NCBI GenBank assembly: GCA_019188255.1
Contig: JAETXT010000005.1
Coordinates: forward strand, 248,001-312,000
DNA: 64,000 nt
Reading direction: 5' to 3'
From: Verticillium longisporum
Lineage: Eukaryota > Ascomycota > Sordariomycetes > Glomerellales > Plectosphaerellaceae
Shown here: positions 1 through 11,844 of the stretch, one piece after another
How positions within the stretch are numbered: position 1 is the first letter of the stretch
Layout of the letters: every line of letters begins with the position of its first letter
Notes under the pieces: generated by a model
What the model saw: only the letters and a program-made list of their open reading frames with translations
Database searches by the model: none
Told to the model about the DNA's origin: nothing
Translations under genes and position numbers: made by a program

Positions 1-56
1 CTTCGCCCGGGCCCACGACCTACACCTGAATTCTACAGATTCCACCTCCGCCCGCG

Positions 57-1711
57 ATGGAGACTCTTTCAAAAGAAGGTCAATTATTCCTTGCTATCCA
101 AGCTATGGACAATGACCCGAACCTAAGCGCCCGGAGTGCTGCGAGGATCTACACCGTCCCCTTAACGACGCTCCTCCGACGCCAGAAGGGCAAACCCTCC
201 CGACGCGAAAGCCCGCCCAATTCTGCCAAATTAACAGTACTAGAAGAGAAAACTATTGTCGAATATATCCTTGACCTAGATGCGCGATCTTACCCTCCCC
301 GGTTGGGTGAGGTCGGAGATATGGCGAATCGCCTGCTTGCCGACCGTGACGCGCCACGCGTCGGGAAGAACTGGGCCGCAAACTTCGTCAAACGGCAACC
401 AGAGCTCCGGACGCGTTTCTTTCGCAAGTACGACTACAAGAGGGCCCAATGCGAAGATCCGGACGCGATAAACGCGTGGTTCCGCCTCGTGCATAACATG
501 ATCGCCAAGTACGGCATCCAAGAGGCTGACATGTACAACTTTGACGAGACCGGCTTCCAGATGGGCGTTATCGCCAACGGAATGGTCGTGACCAGTTCGG
601 AAAGACGGTCCAATGTGAAGATGAGGCAGCCAGGCAACCGGGAATGGGTTACGGTGATCCAGGGCGTTGGCGCGTTGGGTTTCTCCGTCCCGCCGTTCAT
701 CGTGGTTTCGGGCAAGTACCACCTCTCGAGCTGGTACCAGGACGACGCGATTTCTCGCGACTGGAGAATCGCAACATCTCCAAACGGCTGGACGACGAAT
801 GATATTGGTCTGGAATGGATTCGGCATTTTGACAGGCATACAAAGTCCCGTACTTCGGGCGGTTATCGCCTACTGATCCTGGATGGCCACGAAAGTCACC
901 ACTCGGTCGACTTCGAACTCTACTGCAAGGAGAACAACATCATCACACTCTGTATGCCTCCTCATTCGTCACATCTACTCCAGCCTCTCGATGTTGGGTG
1001 TTTTGGCCCACTAAAGAAAGCATACGGTCGGCAAATCGAGGATAGGATGAGGGCGGGTACAACGCACATCAGCAAAGAGGACTTCTTCCCGGCGTTTTCG
1101 GCTGCATTTCAGCAAGCAATGACAGAAAAAACATCCAGGGAGGCTTTCGAGGAGCGGGGCTTGTCCCCCATAACCCGGAAACAGTCCTGTCAAAGCTGGA
1201 TGTGAGGTTGAGGACGACGACGCCTCCGGGGACGTCCCACGGGGAGCGTGATTCTTGGGTCTCTAAGACGCCCACTAACCTGCTCGAGGCAGGTTCCCAG
1301 ACTGACTTCATCAAAGGGCGAATCTCACGCCACCAGGGAAGCTCCCCAACGTCAATTTTAGATGCTGTTGACTATCTTGCGAAGGGGACGCGGGGTGTTA
1401 TGCACCAGATCGCTCTTTTGAAGTCAGAGGTTATGATCCTTCGAGAGGAAAATGCTACACTAAGCCGACGCCGGAGGGCCAAAAAGCTACGTCTCCGGGA
1501 AGGAGGAAGCATGGCTGTAGGCGAGGGACAGGACAAGATTGCTCAGAAGGAAGTAGATATCCAGATAAAAGAGGAAACGCTGCAGAACCCGGGTCCCGCG
1601 TCGTGGTCCCAGCCGAAGAAACGATGCTGTAGCGTATGCGGGAAGACCGGCCACAACGCGAGAACTTGTCAGGTAGCTATCTCATCGTCTGCAAAAGACG
1701 AGGAGGAGTGA
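57..1711 (+). pseudogene. pogo/Fot1-like DDE transposase, frameshifted in copy 1
   Basis: Cut-and-paste transposase. A psq-like helix-turn-helix spans about residues 8-45 and a CENP-B-type DNA-binding domain about 58-125. The catalytic triad is D163 (NFDETG), D276 (LILDGH) and D312 (QPLDVG), giving the DD35D spacing of fungal pogo elements. The frame breaks at the A-run 1126-1131, which has six A where the other copy has seven, so the assembled product stops at 1205. The C-terminal part is intact in the next frame to 1711. It carries a coiled, charged stretch and a CCHC zinc knuckle (C-x2-C-x4-H-x4-C, encoded around 1627-1668). With the missing base the protein would be 551 residues. Confidence is high for the family and moderate for whether the break is real. 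Confidence 0.92.
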
Positions 1712-1772
1712 TTTTAATTGATTTACGGCGTTTGGGTTGAGGTTTTCCTCGGAATGTTTGTCGGGTCGGGGT

Positions 1773-1818
1773 GAAGTGAACCACTCGCATGGGTGAACCA
1801 CTCGCTTGTGGATTACGT
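1773..1818 (+). repeat. right terminal inverted repeat of transposon copy 1
   Basis: This 46-bp terminal repeat ends in GGATTACGT next to the TA target site. Like the repeats of copy 2 it contains two tandem copies of a GTGAACCACTCGC motif, which are candidate transposase-binding sites. Confidence 0.9.
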
Positions 1819-1820
1819 TA

Positions 1821-2243
1821 TATCTGTGAGATATAGGTAACATACAGGCATCTAGATGTACTGCTCGCTATATCCTTTAATTCAATTGGCGATATTTTTT
1901 TTCTGCTACTCGGCTGTCGATCATACGAAGTACTGAGGCCAAATTTGGGCACTAAAGGGATGCCTGAACACGCAAAGGCTGAGTCTTGGTCTGGCTCTGG
2001 CTCTGGCTGGTCCAACCCCAGATTTCCTGGTCCTTACGGGGGCTGGGAAGCGGCCCCCCGCATGGACCCGCTCCATCATGGCAGGATTGCCCATGTCGCC
2101 TTCCAGAGCATGGATCACAGACCACGACCACGGAAGAAAACTGCATGCTCCTCACGCGACCATCTATCAACAAAGCTCCTCCTGCCCTCTTCTCAATCCA
2201 TCCTCACTCCTCTGATTCAAACCAACACCAACAAGATTCCATC
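1821..2243. other. intergenic, flank of transposon copy 1
   Basis: I see no gene here. The first 100 bases are AT-rich. A short TCTGGC hexamer run occurs at 1989-2010. Confidence 0.5.
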
Positions 2244-2861
2244 ATGCCAGCCTTTCCAGTCCTCAGCGGCACAGCGCAGACCCGGTCGACCCGCCTCCTC
2301 GTCGTCACCGTCTTCATCGTCATCGTCTTCTTGTTTTTGGGCAACTCTCAGCTGGCTGCCGGACCGTACCTGGGATCCACCACCGACACAGAGTTATCGC
2401 CAGAGCACTTTGCGAACCAGCACAAACAGGCCGCCAGCAACAAGCCTCCTCCCGCCGATGGTGCCGCGGGCCAGACACCCCCTCATCATGACTCGAATGA
2501 GGTGAAAGATCAACCCTTGGCAGAGACGGTGGATGACGGCCATGACCACGACCACGACCACAAGCCTGACACAGCAATCGATGAACCCAATGAATCAATC
2601 CCCGACCAAGGCAAGGTACCTGATCCGGATGTCTGGCACGACGACAAGGAGGACGAGCGTCTGGCGGCAGCGGCGGGTTTGTCGCCAGAAGCAGATGCCG
2701 TTTCGACACCTGTCGTCCCAGCAGCCACTTCGCACGACGTCGCCGCTCAGTCACCGGCGGCCCCAACGCCAGCCATTGTCCTCGCGACGACGGAACCTGT
2801 TGTCGTTGCTGCTGCCTCCCCGACACCGTCACTGCGTCACGCCTCGGAGATTGACAACTGA
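2244..2861 (+). CDS. small single-pass membrane protein, unknown function
   Basis: This 205-residue reading frame starts at the ATG in a CCATCATGCC context. A short basic N-terminus (residues 1-17) precedes one strong hydrophobic segment (about 18-36), giving a type II signal-anchor topology. The rest is Pro/Ala/Asp-rich and low in complexity, with a His/Asp repeat (HDHDHDH, around residues 104-110). No enzymatic domain follows. The layout resembles the stem region of Golgi glycosyltransferases, so it could be a truncated relic of one, or a genuine short protein. Nothing recognisable continues after the stop at 2859-2861. I do not recognise a family. Confidence 0.45.
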   Translation: MPAFPVLSGTAQTRSTRLLVVTVFIVIVFLFLGNSQLAAGPYLGSTTDTELSPEHFANQHKQAASNKPPPADGAAGQTPPHHDSNEVKDQPLAETVDDGHDHDHDHKPDTAIDEPNESIPDQGKVPDPDVWHDDKEDERLAAAAGLSPEADAVSTPVVPAATSHDVAAQSPAAPTPAIVLATTEPVVVAAASPTPSLRHASEIDN

Positions 2862-4223
2862 AGAAGCCGACATGCTGGCAACCGCCAGCGTTTGGTCTGG
2901 GTCAACATGTTCCTCCTGGGCTGCCAGTGCCGTCATCAGGTTGCCTCTTTCCTTCGTTGCGCGCGCGAAAGGATGGCCGACGTGGCAGACGTCACCCATC
3001 TTACCAAAAGCAGTGGTGCCCTGCCCTTTGGTTTCGCCATGACAGCCAAGGTGCACGACGCCACCAGGGCTGGTGGATGGGACAGTCATCCATCCTGAGC
3101 CTGTTGGCATCCGGTCGTTTTGGTAAGAGCATGAGAAATGATGCCGTGTTTTCCAAGATATTCGGCACCTCCCCTGCCTATTACCCTGACGACAGCAACG
3201 AACGCTCAACACACGTTGTGCGTTATCTCTACACACGGCGTTGATCTTCGGCGGCTCACGGCCCGACTTTAGGCAGCACTTGACCATAGGTGCGCAGCGG
3301 GTCAGAGACCTGGCCGTTCAGATGCGTAGTTTTGGATCCAACCACGTCCGCTACTCGCAAAGACGTGACGCATCATCATGATGCTGCATCTGTGTAGATG
3401 CGCAGGCACACGTCCACCGAAGCTGCCGTCGGCACGTCATGAGGGGGAGTCGATAGCGGGAAATGGAAGCAGGCAAGGGGTCTGGCAACATGGAAATCCG
3501 TTTTGGAAAACGTTGTGGTCCAGTCTCATTTCTCGACCAGGAAGTGTGCCTCTCCCAGGAGGCGCTGACGCTTAGGCTGATTGAGCCGTTCCGCCCGAAC
3601 CCTGGTTGCAGGAGGCAGACGCTCGAGTATGCGAGATCTTCCATATCATTAGCAAAGCTCCCTCAATTGTATCTCCAGTCAAGGCTATTTCCTCGCCCCC
3701 TCAATTCTTCAACGTGCGTGCCGGCCGGTGCGCTACCTAGATACTCAACAAGTTACGGCACGACCCAGCACGGCCACTGGCAAACTTGCACACCGCTTAA
3801 AGGTCCTCCCGGAATCAGCAGACCACGGCATCCAGCACTCGACCCGGGCATGTCATGGATCTAGACGCATTTCTGATGCATCCAACATCACGAACTTTCT
3901 CACAAAGGGCGTATGAGATCCGCACGCCGACATCGGCCAGCATTGTCATGTCTCCTCCACCCAGTGACGCTTATCAGCGCTACTCCACGTTGCCCTCCAA
4001 TCCCACATCAATCCTGCGGATGAGCAATGCATTGTCGAGATGCTGTCATCGTTCCAAACTCATACCTTGGACGACTTATCTCTTTTGCGAATGTTGCTGC
4101 AATAAAACTCGCTCAACGACACGTCAACAGCACTCCTTTATTCTCACTTTGAACTTGATCCCACTCATCTCGCAAACGTAGAGTGCAGCGCCAAAACACA
4201 ACCCCTCAGTAGGCGTGCCCACG
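2862..4223. other. intergenic, no supported gene
   Basis: Only short overlapping reading frames on both strands occur here, without recognisable domains. A plus-strand frame at 3855-4181 is the longest near the next gene but has no family signature. Confidence 0.5.
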
Positions 4224-5460
4224 ATGAGCTCAGCAAAGGGGCCAACGTCCCTCAGCAACGACAAGATCCTCCTGCTCGTGGCCTCGCCGCCGAAACAAGA
4301 CTGGATCAGCCGCATCGAGTCGCGCTACCCGGGCATCAAGATCCGCTGGGTCGACTGCACGAGCTCGGGAGCGCTGACGACGCCGGACGAGATCCCCGCC
4401 GCGCTCTGGAAGGACATCACCATCTACTCGAGCTGGCTCACGCCGCGCGCCGAGCTCATCCCCAACGTGCGGTTCGTGCAGCTCTCCTCCGCCGGCGCGG
4501 ACAGGTGGCTCGACCACGCCCTGTATCTGAATCCGGACGTCGTTTTTTGCTCGGCCAACGGCGTCCACCCGTACGTCTTTTGATTCCTTCGAGGCCTCCC
4601 GTTCCGCCAAGTTGTCGACTGACCCGGCCGTGGCAGCCCGCAAATAGCGGAATGGGTCATCGGAACGTGGCTGTCCCACCAACACCGCTTCCTGCACTAC
4701 CATGACAGCCAGTGCGAGGCCTCGTGGGCCAACCGTCTCGCTTACCCCGTCGAGGACTCTGTCGGCCTCCGCATGTAAGTCATGCCCACCCCGCCTTTGC
4801 CACGCCCCCTCCCCCACTTCGCGAACTGTGCGCATGACTGACCCCCTCCCGATGACTAGGGGTGTTCTCGGCTACGGCGCCATCGGCCGGCAGTGCGGCC
4901 GCGTTGCGCAGGCCCTGGGCATGGAAGTGTACGCCTACACGCGCAGCGAGCGCGCGGACCCGGCCTCCCGGAAGGACGACAGCTACTGGGTCCCTGGCAC
5001 GGGCGATCCAGAAGGCGTGCTGCCGGCGCGCTGGTTCCACGGCGCCGATGTTGAATCCATTAACGCTTTTCTCGCGCGGGACCTTGACCTCCTCGTCGTA
5101 GGTGTGCCGCTGACGAAGGAGACGGACGGGATCCTTGGTGCAAAGCAGTTCGACATCTTGTCCAAGAAGAAGACATTCGTGTCCAACATTGCGCGCGGCA
5201 AGCTCATTGATCAGGAGGCCCTCGTGGCGGCGCTTGAGCAGGGCAAGATTCGAGGGGCAGCTCTCGATGTCACGGACCCGGAGCCGCTGCCGGCGGACCA
5301 CCCGTTGTGGAAGGCACCAAACGTCTTCCTCACGCCGCACGTCAGCGGTCGGAGCACGGCCTACTGGGATCGTGCGCTGGCTATCTTTGAGCAGAACCTG
5401 GAGCGCTGGTCCGAGGGCAAGCCGTTGATCAACGAGATAAATAGGACGCTTCACTACTGA
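4224..5460 (+). CDS. D-isomer-specific 2-hydroxyacid dehydrogenase
   Basis: NAD(P)-dependent oxidoreductase of 2-hydroxyacids and 2-oxoacids, 361 residues. Exons are 4224-4570, 4637-4774 and 4860-5460, with GT-AG introns of 66 and 85 nt. The ATG at 4224 is preferred because the in-frame codon upstream at 4215 is GTG. The Rossmann motif GYGAIGRQ opens exon 3. The catalytic set is present: Arg in NIARGKLID, Glu in TDPEPLP and His in LTPHVSGRS. The exact substrate cannot be read from sequence; glyoxylate, hydroxypyruvate and branched 2-oxoacids are typical of the family. It is convergent with the membrane protein gene ending at 5573 (112 bp between stops). Confidence 0.9.
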
Positions 5461-5572
5461 GCCGTACATGGTGGTAGAGTCTGTAAGCATTCACGCAATG
5501 CTGCGAATGAGCCAAGGACGAGTGACGTGAAAACGGAGGAAGGGTATCATTAGATTCATTACCGTTACCACA

Positions 5573-6898
5573 CTATGCGCCATTCTTCGCAAACCCGATC
5601 TCCGACGACGAAGCCGATCCTGCCCCTGGCTCGAGCGTTGTCGCCAATTCTAAGCTGCCAGTCCCAGGCAGCGAGGTCGTTGATATTCGCCTCAGACATT
5701 TCATCTGCCTCTCAATCTCGCTATCACGCACAATGTTGACCTCAGTCGTCTTCATTATCAATATGCCGTCGGCCGTGCCGCTCCTTGCCTCGTCCGTAGG
5801 TTCGTGGCCAGTCTGGACGTGGGCAGAGTACCGCCGGCCAATTTCAGGGTTCGCAATGGCACCCTTTCTAGCAAGCTCATCCTGCAACGTGCCGCCGACC
5901 TCGATGGTGTCCATAGCCATAGCAGGCAGACTGTCAAAGCAGGCGGGCACGCGCTGGCTGCCGTCAAAGATGTAGTCGTTCTGCCCGGAAGACGTGCCCA
6001 TGCGACCCCCCGAAAGATCTATGAGGCCGTTGAGGATATTGAACTCAAGCTTGAGCTTGATCGAGTAGACAAGTGCCTTGTAAGCAGTCTGCAGTTCGTA
6101 ATAGCCAGCGTACTCCAAGCCCAGGATGGTGATGTCTAGCAGAATGACGACAATGTTGACAAGGATGAGATGCCAGAGCATCCGTTTGCGGGCAGATTTG
6201 GCGTGCAAGGTCGAGTCGCGGAAGAGCTTGGTCGTGGCCACAATGTACATGATGGATATAATGAGCTCCTGGAGGAAGAAAATGGTAATCTGGATCTTCT
6301 CATAAACAGAATAGACCAACAGAAACCCTTCCGGGTCCGATGAGTTGGCGCCGTAGATGAGGATAGAGACGGGAATATGGCAAATAATGGCGTTTGTGAT
6401 GACCATGGCGAGAACAAAGCGCAGGTGTCTCGGGTCGCGGTCGACGAGGTGCAGCCGCGAGTACAAGACAACCGACTGGCCAGTGACGAGACAGGACCAA
6501 CCGATAACGATCATGGTGACATAGAGATAGATGAGCCGCGTGTTGATGCCCAGGCCTTTGAGCAGGAAGCCGACGGAGTAGGGCACGAGACCAAAGGTGG
6601 CGACGCAAAAGCTCCAAAAATACAGGCCATTGCGCTTCTTAAAGGTGAAGAAGATGATGCAGGCGAGTTCGACGGCATTGTAGAGAGCTATGGTGATGAA
6701 GATGACGATGGGGAAGGCGGCGTTGAGGTCGCGAGTCGAGTTGCTGACGATGCCATGATCATGGTGGTTGGCTGACTCCGAGTGCCGTGTCGGGGCCACG
6801 GCCCGTTGATCAATCAGTGCGGCCTGGCAGCCGTTTAGATTCACAGGCGTCCAGCGGGAGGAGAAGATGTGACGGCGCAAGAGTGGAAGAAGATGCAC
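5573..6898 (-). CDS. seven-pass membrane protein (DUF7703-like)
   Basis: A single-exon frame of 441 residues. About 60 polar residues are followed by six or seven hydrophobic segments between roughly residues 60 and 300: AAFPIVIFITIALY, FWSFCVATFGLVPYSVGF, TMIVIGWSCLV, FVLAMVITNAIICHI, ITIFFLQELIISIMYIVA, LILVNIVVILLDITI and a weaker one ending ILNGLIDLSGG. A long polar cytosolic-type tail ends the protein. The pattern fits the fungal-specific DUF7703 integral membrane family, whose function is unknown. The first ATG is used; a start closer to the first membrane segment is possible. It is convergent with the dehydrogenase at 4224-5460. Confidence 0.75.
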   Translation of the reverse strand: MHLLPLLRRHIFSSRWTPVNLNGCQAALIDQRAVAPTRHSESANHHDHGIVSNSTRDLNAAFPIVIFITIALYNAVELACIIFFTFKKRNGLYFWSFCVATFGLVPYSVGFLLKGLGINTRLIYLYVTMIVIGWSCLVTGQSVVLYSRLHLVDRDPRHLRFVLAMVITNAIICHIPVSILIYGANSSDPEGFLLVYSVYEKIQITIFFLQELIISIMYIVATTKLFRDSTLHAKSARKRMLWHLILVNIVVILLDITILGLEYAGYYELQTAYKALVYSIKLKLEFNILNGLIDLSGGRMGTSSGQNDYIFDGSQRVPACFDSLPAMAMDTIEVGGTLQDELARKGAIANPEIGRRYSAHVQTGHEPTDEARSGTADGILIMKTTEVNIVRDSEIERQMKCLRRISTTSLPGTGSLELATTLEPGAGSASSSEIGFAKNGA

Positions 6899-8414
6899 GT
6901 GAAGAGCATCTTTTTCATCTCAGCAAGTTGGTGACAATTGCCAAGTGCCGTGTGGTGAATGAGGGATGAGATGGGGGAGCGCCGATGCCGGGTGCGGGCG
7001 TAAGCGCAGGGAAGGGACTGTCTTAAACAGAGGGGACGGCAGGGCCCTTCTTGCCTGGTTTCCTACTTTCGCACCGCCGTTTGTGCTTTCCTCAGATGCA
7101 GGGCGGGCGCAGATGTGACTGCCTCGAAGAACAAGTCACTAGCACATGGCTTAAACCCAAAACCACGAGCGCCCAGGTGCACCTGACGATCATGACAGTG
7201 CGTCCTGTTGGGGGTCTGCGGGTGTGTCCTCGAACCAGATGCTGGGACGAAAGTCAGCCTCCACCATATGCAGCCATCTGCAGCCAGACTGGCGTCCATG
7301 CAACCTCTGAAACCTCTGCAACCCATCCCCAGCCGACCTCGGGCTGTCAAGATGGCCCTCGTCCTATGGAAGCTCAGCAGACAGCCAGACTTAGACACGA
7401 ACAGGAGAGACACCTGCATCCTCCTGAGAAACGTGTTTGCGGCAGACAGGCAGGCACCAGGCCAGGGAGCTCATCGAGATGAGCTTGTCACCCAGCAACA
7501 TTCCAACGCCCTACGCGCACCCATGCCGTCGCCGGCGGCCTGGACCAACCGGCCTGGCAACGTCCGTTGCTAAAGGGAGCTCCGTTGACGTCGAGCGCGC
7601 ATGCAGCCCTTCCAGGAGACCCAAACGAGCACAGAGCCATTCCGACTAGGGTATCGGGACAGCCGACATGACGACAGGCCCTGCGAGGCGCCAGCGCCCA
7701 CCAACCGATCGCAGTCCTGCCCAAAATTGGGCGCAACTCTCTTCAGGTGGCGCCTGAGTCTATCGGCACTCGAGATCAGCGCCCTTGACTCGCATCTAGA
7801 TCTTGAGGTTGCAGTCGATTGTTGCTGACTCAAATACACCTTAGAAATGTCCCGTCATGCATGAAACGGTTCGAGGTGTTGACCAGACTACTGACCATTA
7901 AGCAGCAATGCGTCAAGGGCACAAGAGACAAAGTTCTCACGGCTGCGCTGAATTTCAGCCTCTGTTTCCCATCCCACAAGACCATTGAAACGCAGATCGG
8001 CATCCAAAATGGCTTGGTGGCTGAGACATGGCGACCCAAGCTCGCGAACCCAACATCCGTTCAGCAGGTGAACCGAACCATGGGCCCGGGCCCTCAACCA
8101 AAAATCGACTGCAACTCTCTCGCTCAGTCGAACCTACCACAACAACCAACCATGTTGTGCCCAGCCACATTATCCAAGTCACGTCCTCTACAATTAGCTT
8201 ATTGCTGTTGCATCGACTTTCAGAAGCTAGGTGACAACGATGCGAAGGACGACTCAACGCCCTGTCCACGAATCATGCCCGGCATAGCACGATGTGACGT
8301 GCTCGGATACGAAATGCCGCAGCCGTGATATCTGCAGGTCTCGCTTCTATGTTCGAGAATCTATGGATACCTATTCATGCTTCTTCAATGGCCAATAAAT
8401 CAAACTAGACGCCC
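6899..8414. other. intergenic, about 1.5 kb without a supported gene
   Basis: Several overlapping open frames of 60-170 codons occur on both strands, but none shows domains, a signal peptide or a plausible exon structure. It separates two minus-strand genes. Confidence 0.5.
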
Positions 8415-11000
8415 TCACAAAGCCTTACGAAGGCCCTCGTGCTTAACTACCCAACCGCCTTTCTTGGGGAAGCCCGGAGCGTCACTAGATGATCCCTCCC
8501 ATCCCTCAGCCATGTACGCAACTGCAAGTTAATCGTCAGCCAGCCGCGAGACAACACCGACACCAAACTGAAAGCAAATGGTAACTGACCAGCCAAGAGA
8601 AACCCGGCGTTCCCGGGCATAAAAGGGGGCGGCGTCCCGCCGTCACCGCCTCGAATGGCGAAACCTACATCGCGTTAGCAACCGAATCCCTCACACCTCC
8701 CTAACTCATGATGGCACTTACCAGCATCGTCAAACTTCCAGTAATCATACGCCGTCAGGTGATAAATAGCACGCTCTGGGTTCCCGACTCTCGCCGAGTT
8801 GATCGCTAGGATCGGTCTCCCCCAGCCCCGGATTTTCTGGTCAGTCCAGACCTCCCACACCTTATCTGCCGTGCGTCGTCCGACCTCCTCATCTACCGCC
8901 GGCGTGGTGGGCAAGATGCCTTGCATCATGACGAGACTCCGTGGATCGCCGTTCAGCTTGGGATCCTGCCACCACGTCGAGTTGACGCCTTCGTAAACGG
9001 CGTACAGGCCGTCGACCTGCGGGGGTTTGGACAACTTGGAAGCGACTGCCGTCCAGTGCTCGGGAACAGGCTGAGCCAGCTTTTTCTTCCACTCGCGTGC
9101 AACATCGAGGCCGTAGCGCCAGTACGCAACCTCGTAGGCAAGGTTCAGGGTGTCCTCGGGTGGAGTGTTTTCCGTGACACCGAAAGAGCTACACATCGTT
9201 AGTCATGACTTGTAGGAGGTGACGAACAAACTCACGGAGGGCCGAGGTCGTAATTTCCAGACGACTCGTTGTACCAGGCGTATGAAGCCATGTAGTCGGC
9301 AGTCGCCTCGAGTATCGGGTCCCACCGTTCAAGGGTCTCCTGGGTTGGCTTGGTCTTATACGCCAGCATCGCCATGTACATTGGGTGTGGCTGTTGAATT
9401 GTCAGATGGTTCTCTTCCGAGCTTTAAATGATGGTTACATACTTGCTGCCATAGCAGAAGAGCGTTGATGAGGCCTGGTGAGCTCCGCCCTGTCATCGTG
9501 TCTGTCATCTTGGGCCATCGAGCGCCCTCCCAGCCCATGAGCTTGGCCCGGGCAAAAGAGGTCGGCAGCAGTTTCTCATAAAGGGCAGGGAAAATGTTGT
9601 GGAAATGCTCTTCACGACCCCATGACACCCAATGTGCGTTATGCCAGACCACCATCTCCATGTGAAATTTGCCTGCACAATGTAAGCATGCGCCCGCCAA
9701 CTCTCTTTTCTACGAGTGCGGATGATTGTAGACGAGTGCACATACCGTACCACCCGTTGTTCATGAGCCCGCTCTCCTGAGGCGACTCCCCCTTTGCAGC
9801 GCTATTGACGCGAACGTGATACTGCGAAGTAATAATGCGCCGCTGCAGCTCCGTCGCATTGGGGTTCGTCGAGGCAGTCAGGTCGACGAAACCGCCCTGA
9901 TCCCAGTAATCGTGCCATCCCGCCGTGTTGCGCGCCCTGATCGTCTCCGGCAGATCGGGCAGGCGTTTTCGCGGAGAGAAGTGCGCCGTGAACGAGAGCG
10001 AAGATGGCTTCTGTTCCGCCTTTCCGGACGCGGGTGCGAGGGTATACCTGTGAGCCGTGACGGCCCTTGAACCCTCTGGTTCGACCTTCTGCAGGGAAAG
10101 CGGACTCTTGTCCGGCCAGCGGAGGTTGACGCTGTATCTCGTCGCCTGCATCTCGTGGTAAATGTGCGCCGTGTTCGCCTCGCAGCTGCGCGTCAGTCTC
10201 GTCGTGTGGTTGGCCGGGAAGTCGTAGACGCCGACAAAGACCTCGTACTTGTACTTTGTCGAGTGGATCGGCGGGTACGGAAAGTCGAGCTCGACCGTCA
10301 GATCTCCGGACTGGATCAGCTCCGAGTCGATATCGAAGACGACGGCGTCCGAGTCAAAGTCGCCCTGCGTGACGACTTTGACCTGGCGGCCGTCGACGGT
10401 GAACGTGGAGGTGATGACGCCGCTCCAGAGGTCGAGTTCCTGGTGCGTATCTGATATGCGGGCCGCGGACAGCGTGGCGTTCCTGTAGCGGAGGCCGATC
10501 CGGCCGAGGTTGACTCTGTTGGGGTTGGCGATGAGCCACTGTGAGACGTCGGGGAGCTTGGGGTCCGGTATATCATAGGAGACATTGCGGCCGTGGGTCT
10601 CCATCGGCACGCCGGTGTAGTCTGAGATTTTGTTCCTGAGGGGGTGCTCGTTCAGCTTCTTTGATCAAAATCATCTTCTCAAAGGGGCAAACACACCCGC
10701 CGCTGGGCTCGGTATCGTTGTGCCACGCCCACACCGACATGGTGTTGAACGGCAGATACGTCTGCATGCCGGTCGTGTCTACGCCAAAGGCAAAGTTGCC
10801 GTTTCCGACCTGAAGAGGTGTCGTCTCATTGTTGATCAGTTTCGTCCGCACAATGTTATTATCGCTCACGATGCGATGCCTGCTTGTGTTAGAGCGACTG
10901 GCCGTGGGCAGAGATGTTCCCCGGCTCGGACTTGCCTGTCGATCTGGCCGAGCGCCACGACAGGCAGCATTAGCCAGACCGTACTCCTAAGTGTCACCAT
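8415..11000 (-). CDS. secreted six-hairpin ((alpha/alpha)6) glycosidase-like protein
   Basis: An eight-exon gene encoding 723 residues. Exons on the minus strand are 10936-11000, 10697-10879, 9746-10635, 9443-9672, 9236-9390, 8722-9188, 8590-8664 and 8415-8521. Exon 1 encodes a signal peptide (about residues 1-18, WLMLPVVALG). The body has the features of fungal six-hairpin glycosidases: a beta-rich N-terminal half with MSVWAWH and METHGR, and a helical half with NNGWYGKFHMEMVVWHNAHW and GRPILAINSARVGN. Intron 1 (10880-10935) is a GC-AG intron with the typical GCAAGT donor; the other six are GT-AG. The products are probably exported, and the substrate is unknown. All phases join cleanly, so the model is firm even though the activity is not. 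Confidence 0.85.
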
Positions 11001-11844
11001 CTTTTGTCAACTTCGTCAAGTGTCGGACAGCTGGCTACGTAGTCTGTCGTCACATCTGGGGGCGATATGAGCCCAGCTTTATTCAGTCAAGACCGCCAAG
11101 GCTTCCCGGCCAAGGACACCCACAACCCCACGACGTCCTCGGCTTGTTGTCCAAGGGGGAATGTCCCGAAATCCGGGGGAGGGAAGCAAGGGTCTGACTC
11201 CGCAGAACCATAGCCATATGGCACATCATCATCCTTGCCACGAGCCCGCAGCGGCCCATGTCAGCGCGCCGAGATGGCCCGAACGCCGCCGCAACCACAT
11301 CACGACCACTGTTCATCTCGGAAGGGACCAGCGCGCCGGTAGCCACTGAGCTGTCTGCCCGCATCCAAATATCCGTCGGCAAAGGGTGACTGGCAGACGG
11401 ATGCATCAACTTCAAGATGGAAGGATCAATAGCGCGGGGGAGGAAAGGGCTTCTACCAGCGGTTCTCAAGTGAGCGCTCTCGCGGCGCGGGGTTCCTGTG
11501 GCATGGCTGGTGCCGATCAGCTCCTCATACGGGCCAGGAACCAGCACTGCGACGTTGCCGGATCCGAGCAAAGATGGCCAATTGGCGCCCCATTGGTGTA
11601 TCTTCTTGGCTCCGTCGCGGGGAACTGTAGCGAGCCTCTTGCTGTCAATCAGACGTCCTGCAGATAGGACAAGTGCTTCGAATGTAGCTCGGTTCAGGTT
11701 GAGCGCATGGCGCACAATTTTCATGGCGCCATGATGCTCTTTTGATTCAGTATTTTCGTGGTTAACTAACCATCACCCACCCAGACAACAACGCCCGCTA
11801 TCCGACACTCCCATGACTTCTTTCATTAGGTATTCGCCCAGCAT
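11001..11844. other. intergenic
   Basis: No supported gene. A 213-codon minus-strand frame at 11083-11724 lacks any recognisable domain and has no clear exon partners. Confidence 0.5.

Larger units (their letters stand above)
1..1818 (+). mobile_element. pogo/Fot1-like DNA transposon, copy 1 (left 42 bp outside the window)
   Basis: This is a Tc1/mariner-superfamily pogo (Fot1-like) element. Positions 1-4 are the last four bases of the left terminal inverted repeat, and the right repeat lies at 1773-1818, followed by the TA target duplication at 1819-1820. It matches the complete copy at 60423-62282 in reverse orientation essentially base for base; the only differences I found are one-base changes in two A-runs (1126-1131 and 1481-1485). 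The near identity means recent transposition, and no C-to-T repeat-induced decay is evident. Confidence 0.93.

Noticed and set aside
3855..4181. 108-codon plus-strand frame upstream of the 2-hydroxyacid dehydrogenase
   Set aside because: Composition is plausible but I recognise no family and no exon partner; too weak to call.
11083..11724. 213-codon minus-strand frame between the glycosidase and alcohol dehydrogenase
   Set aside because: No domain, no signal peptide, no neighbouring exon in phase.
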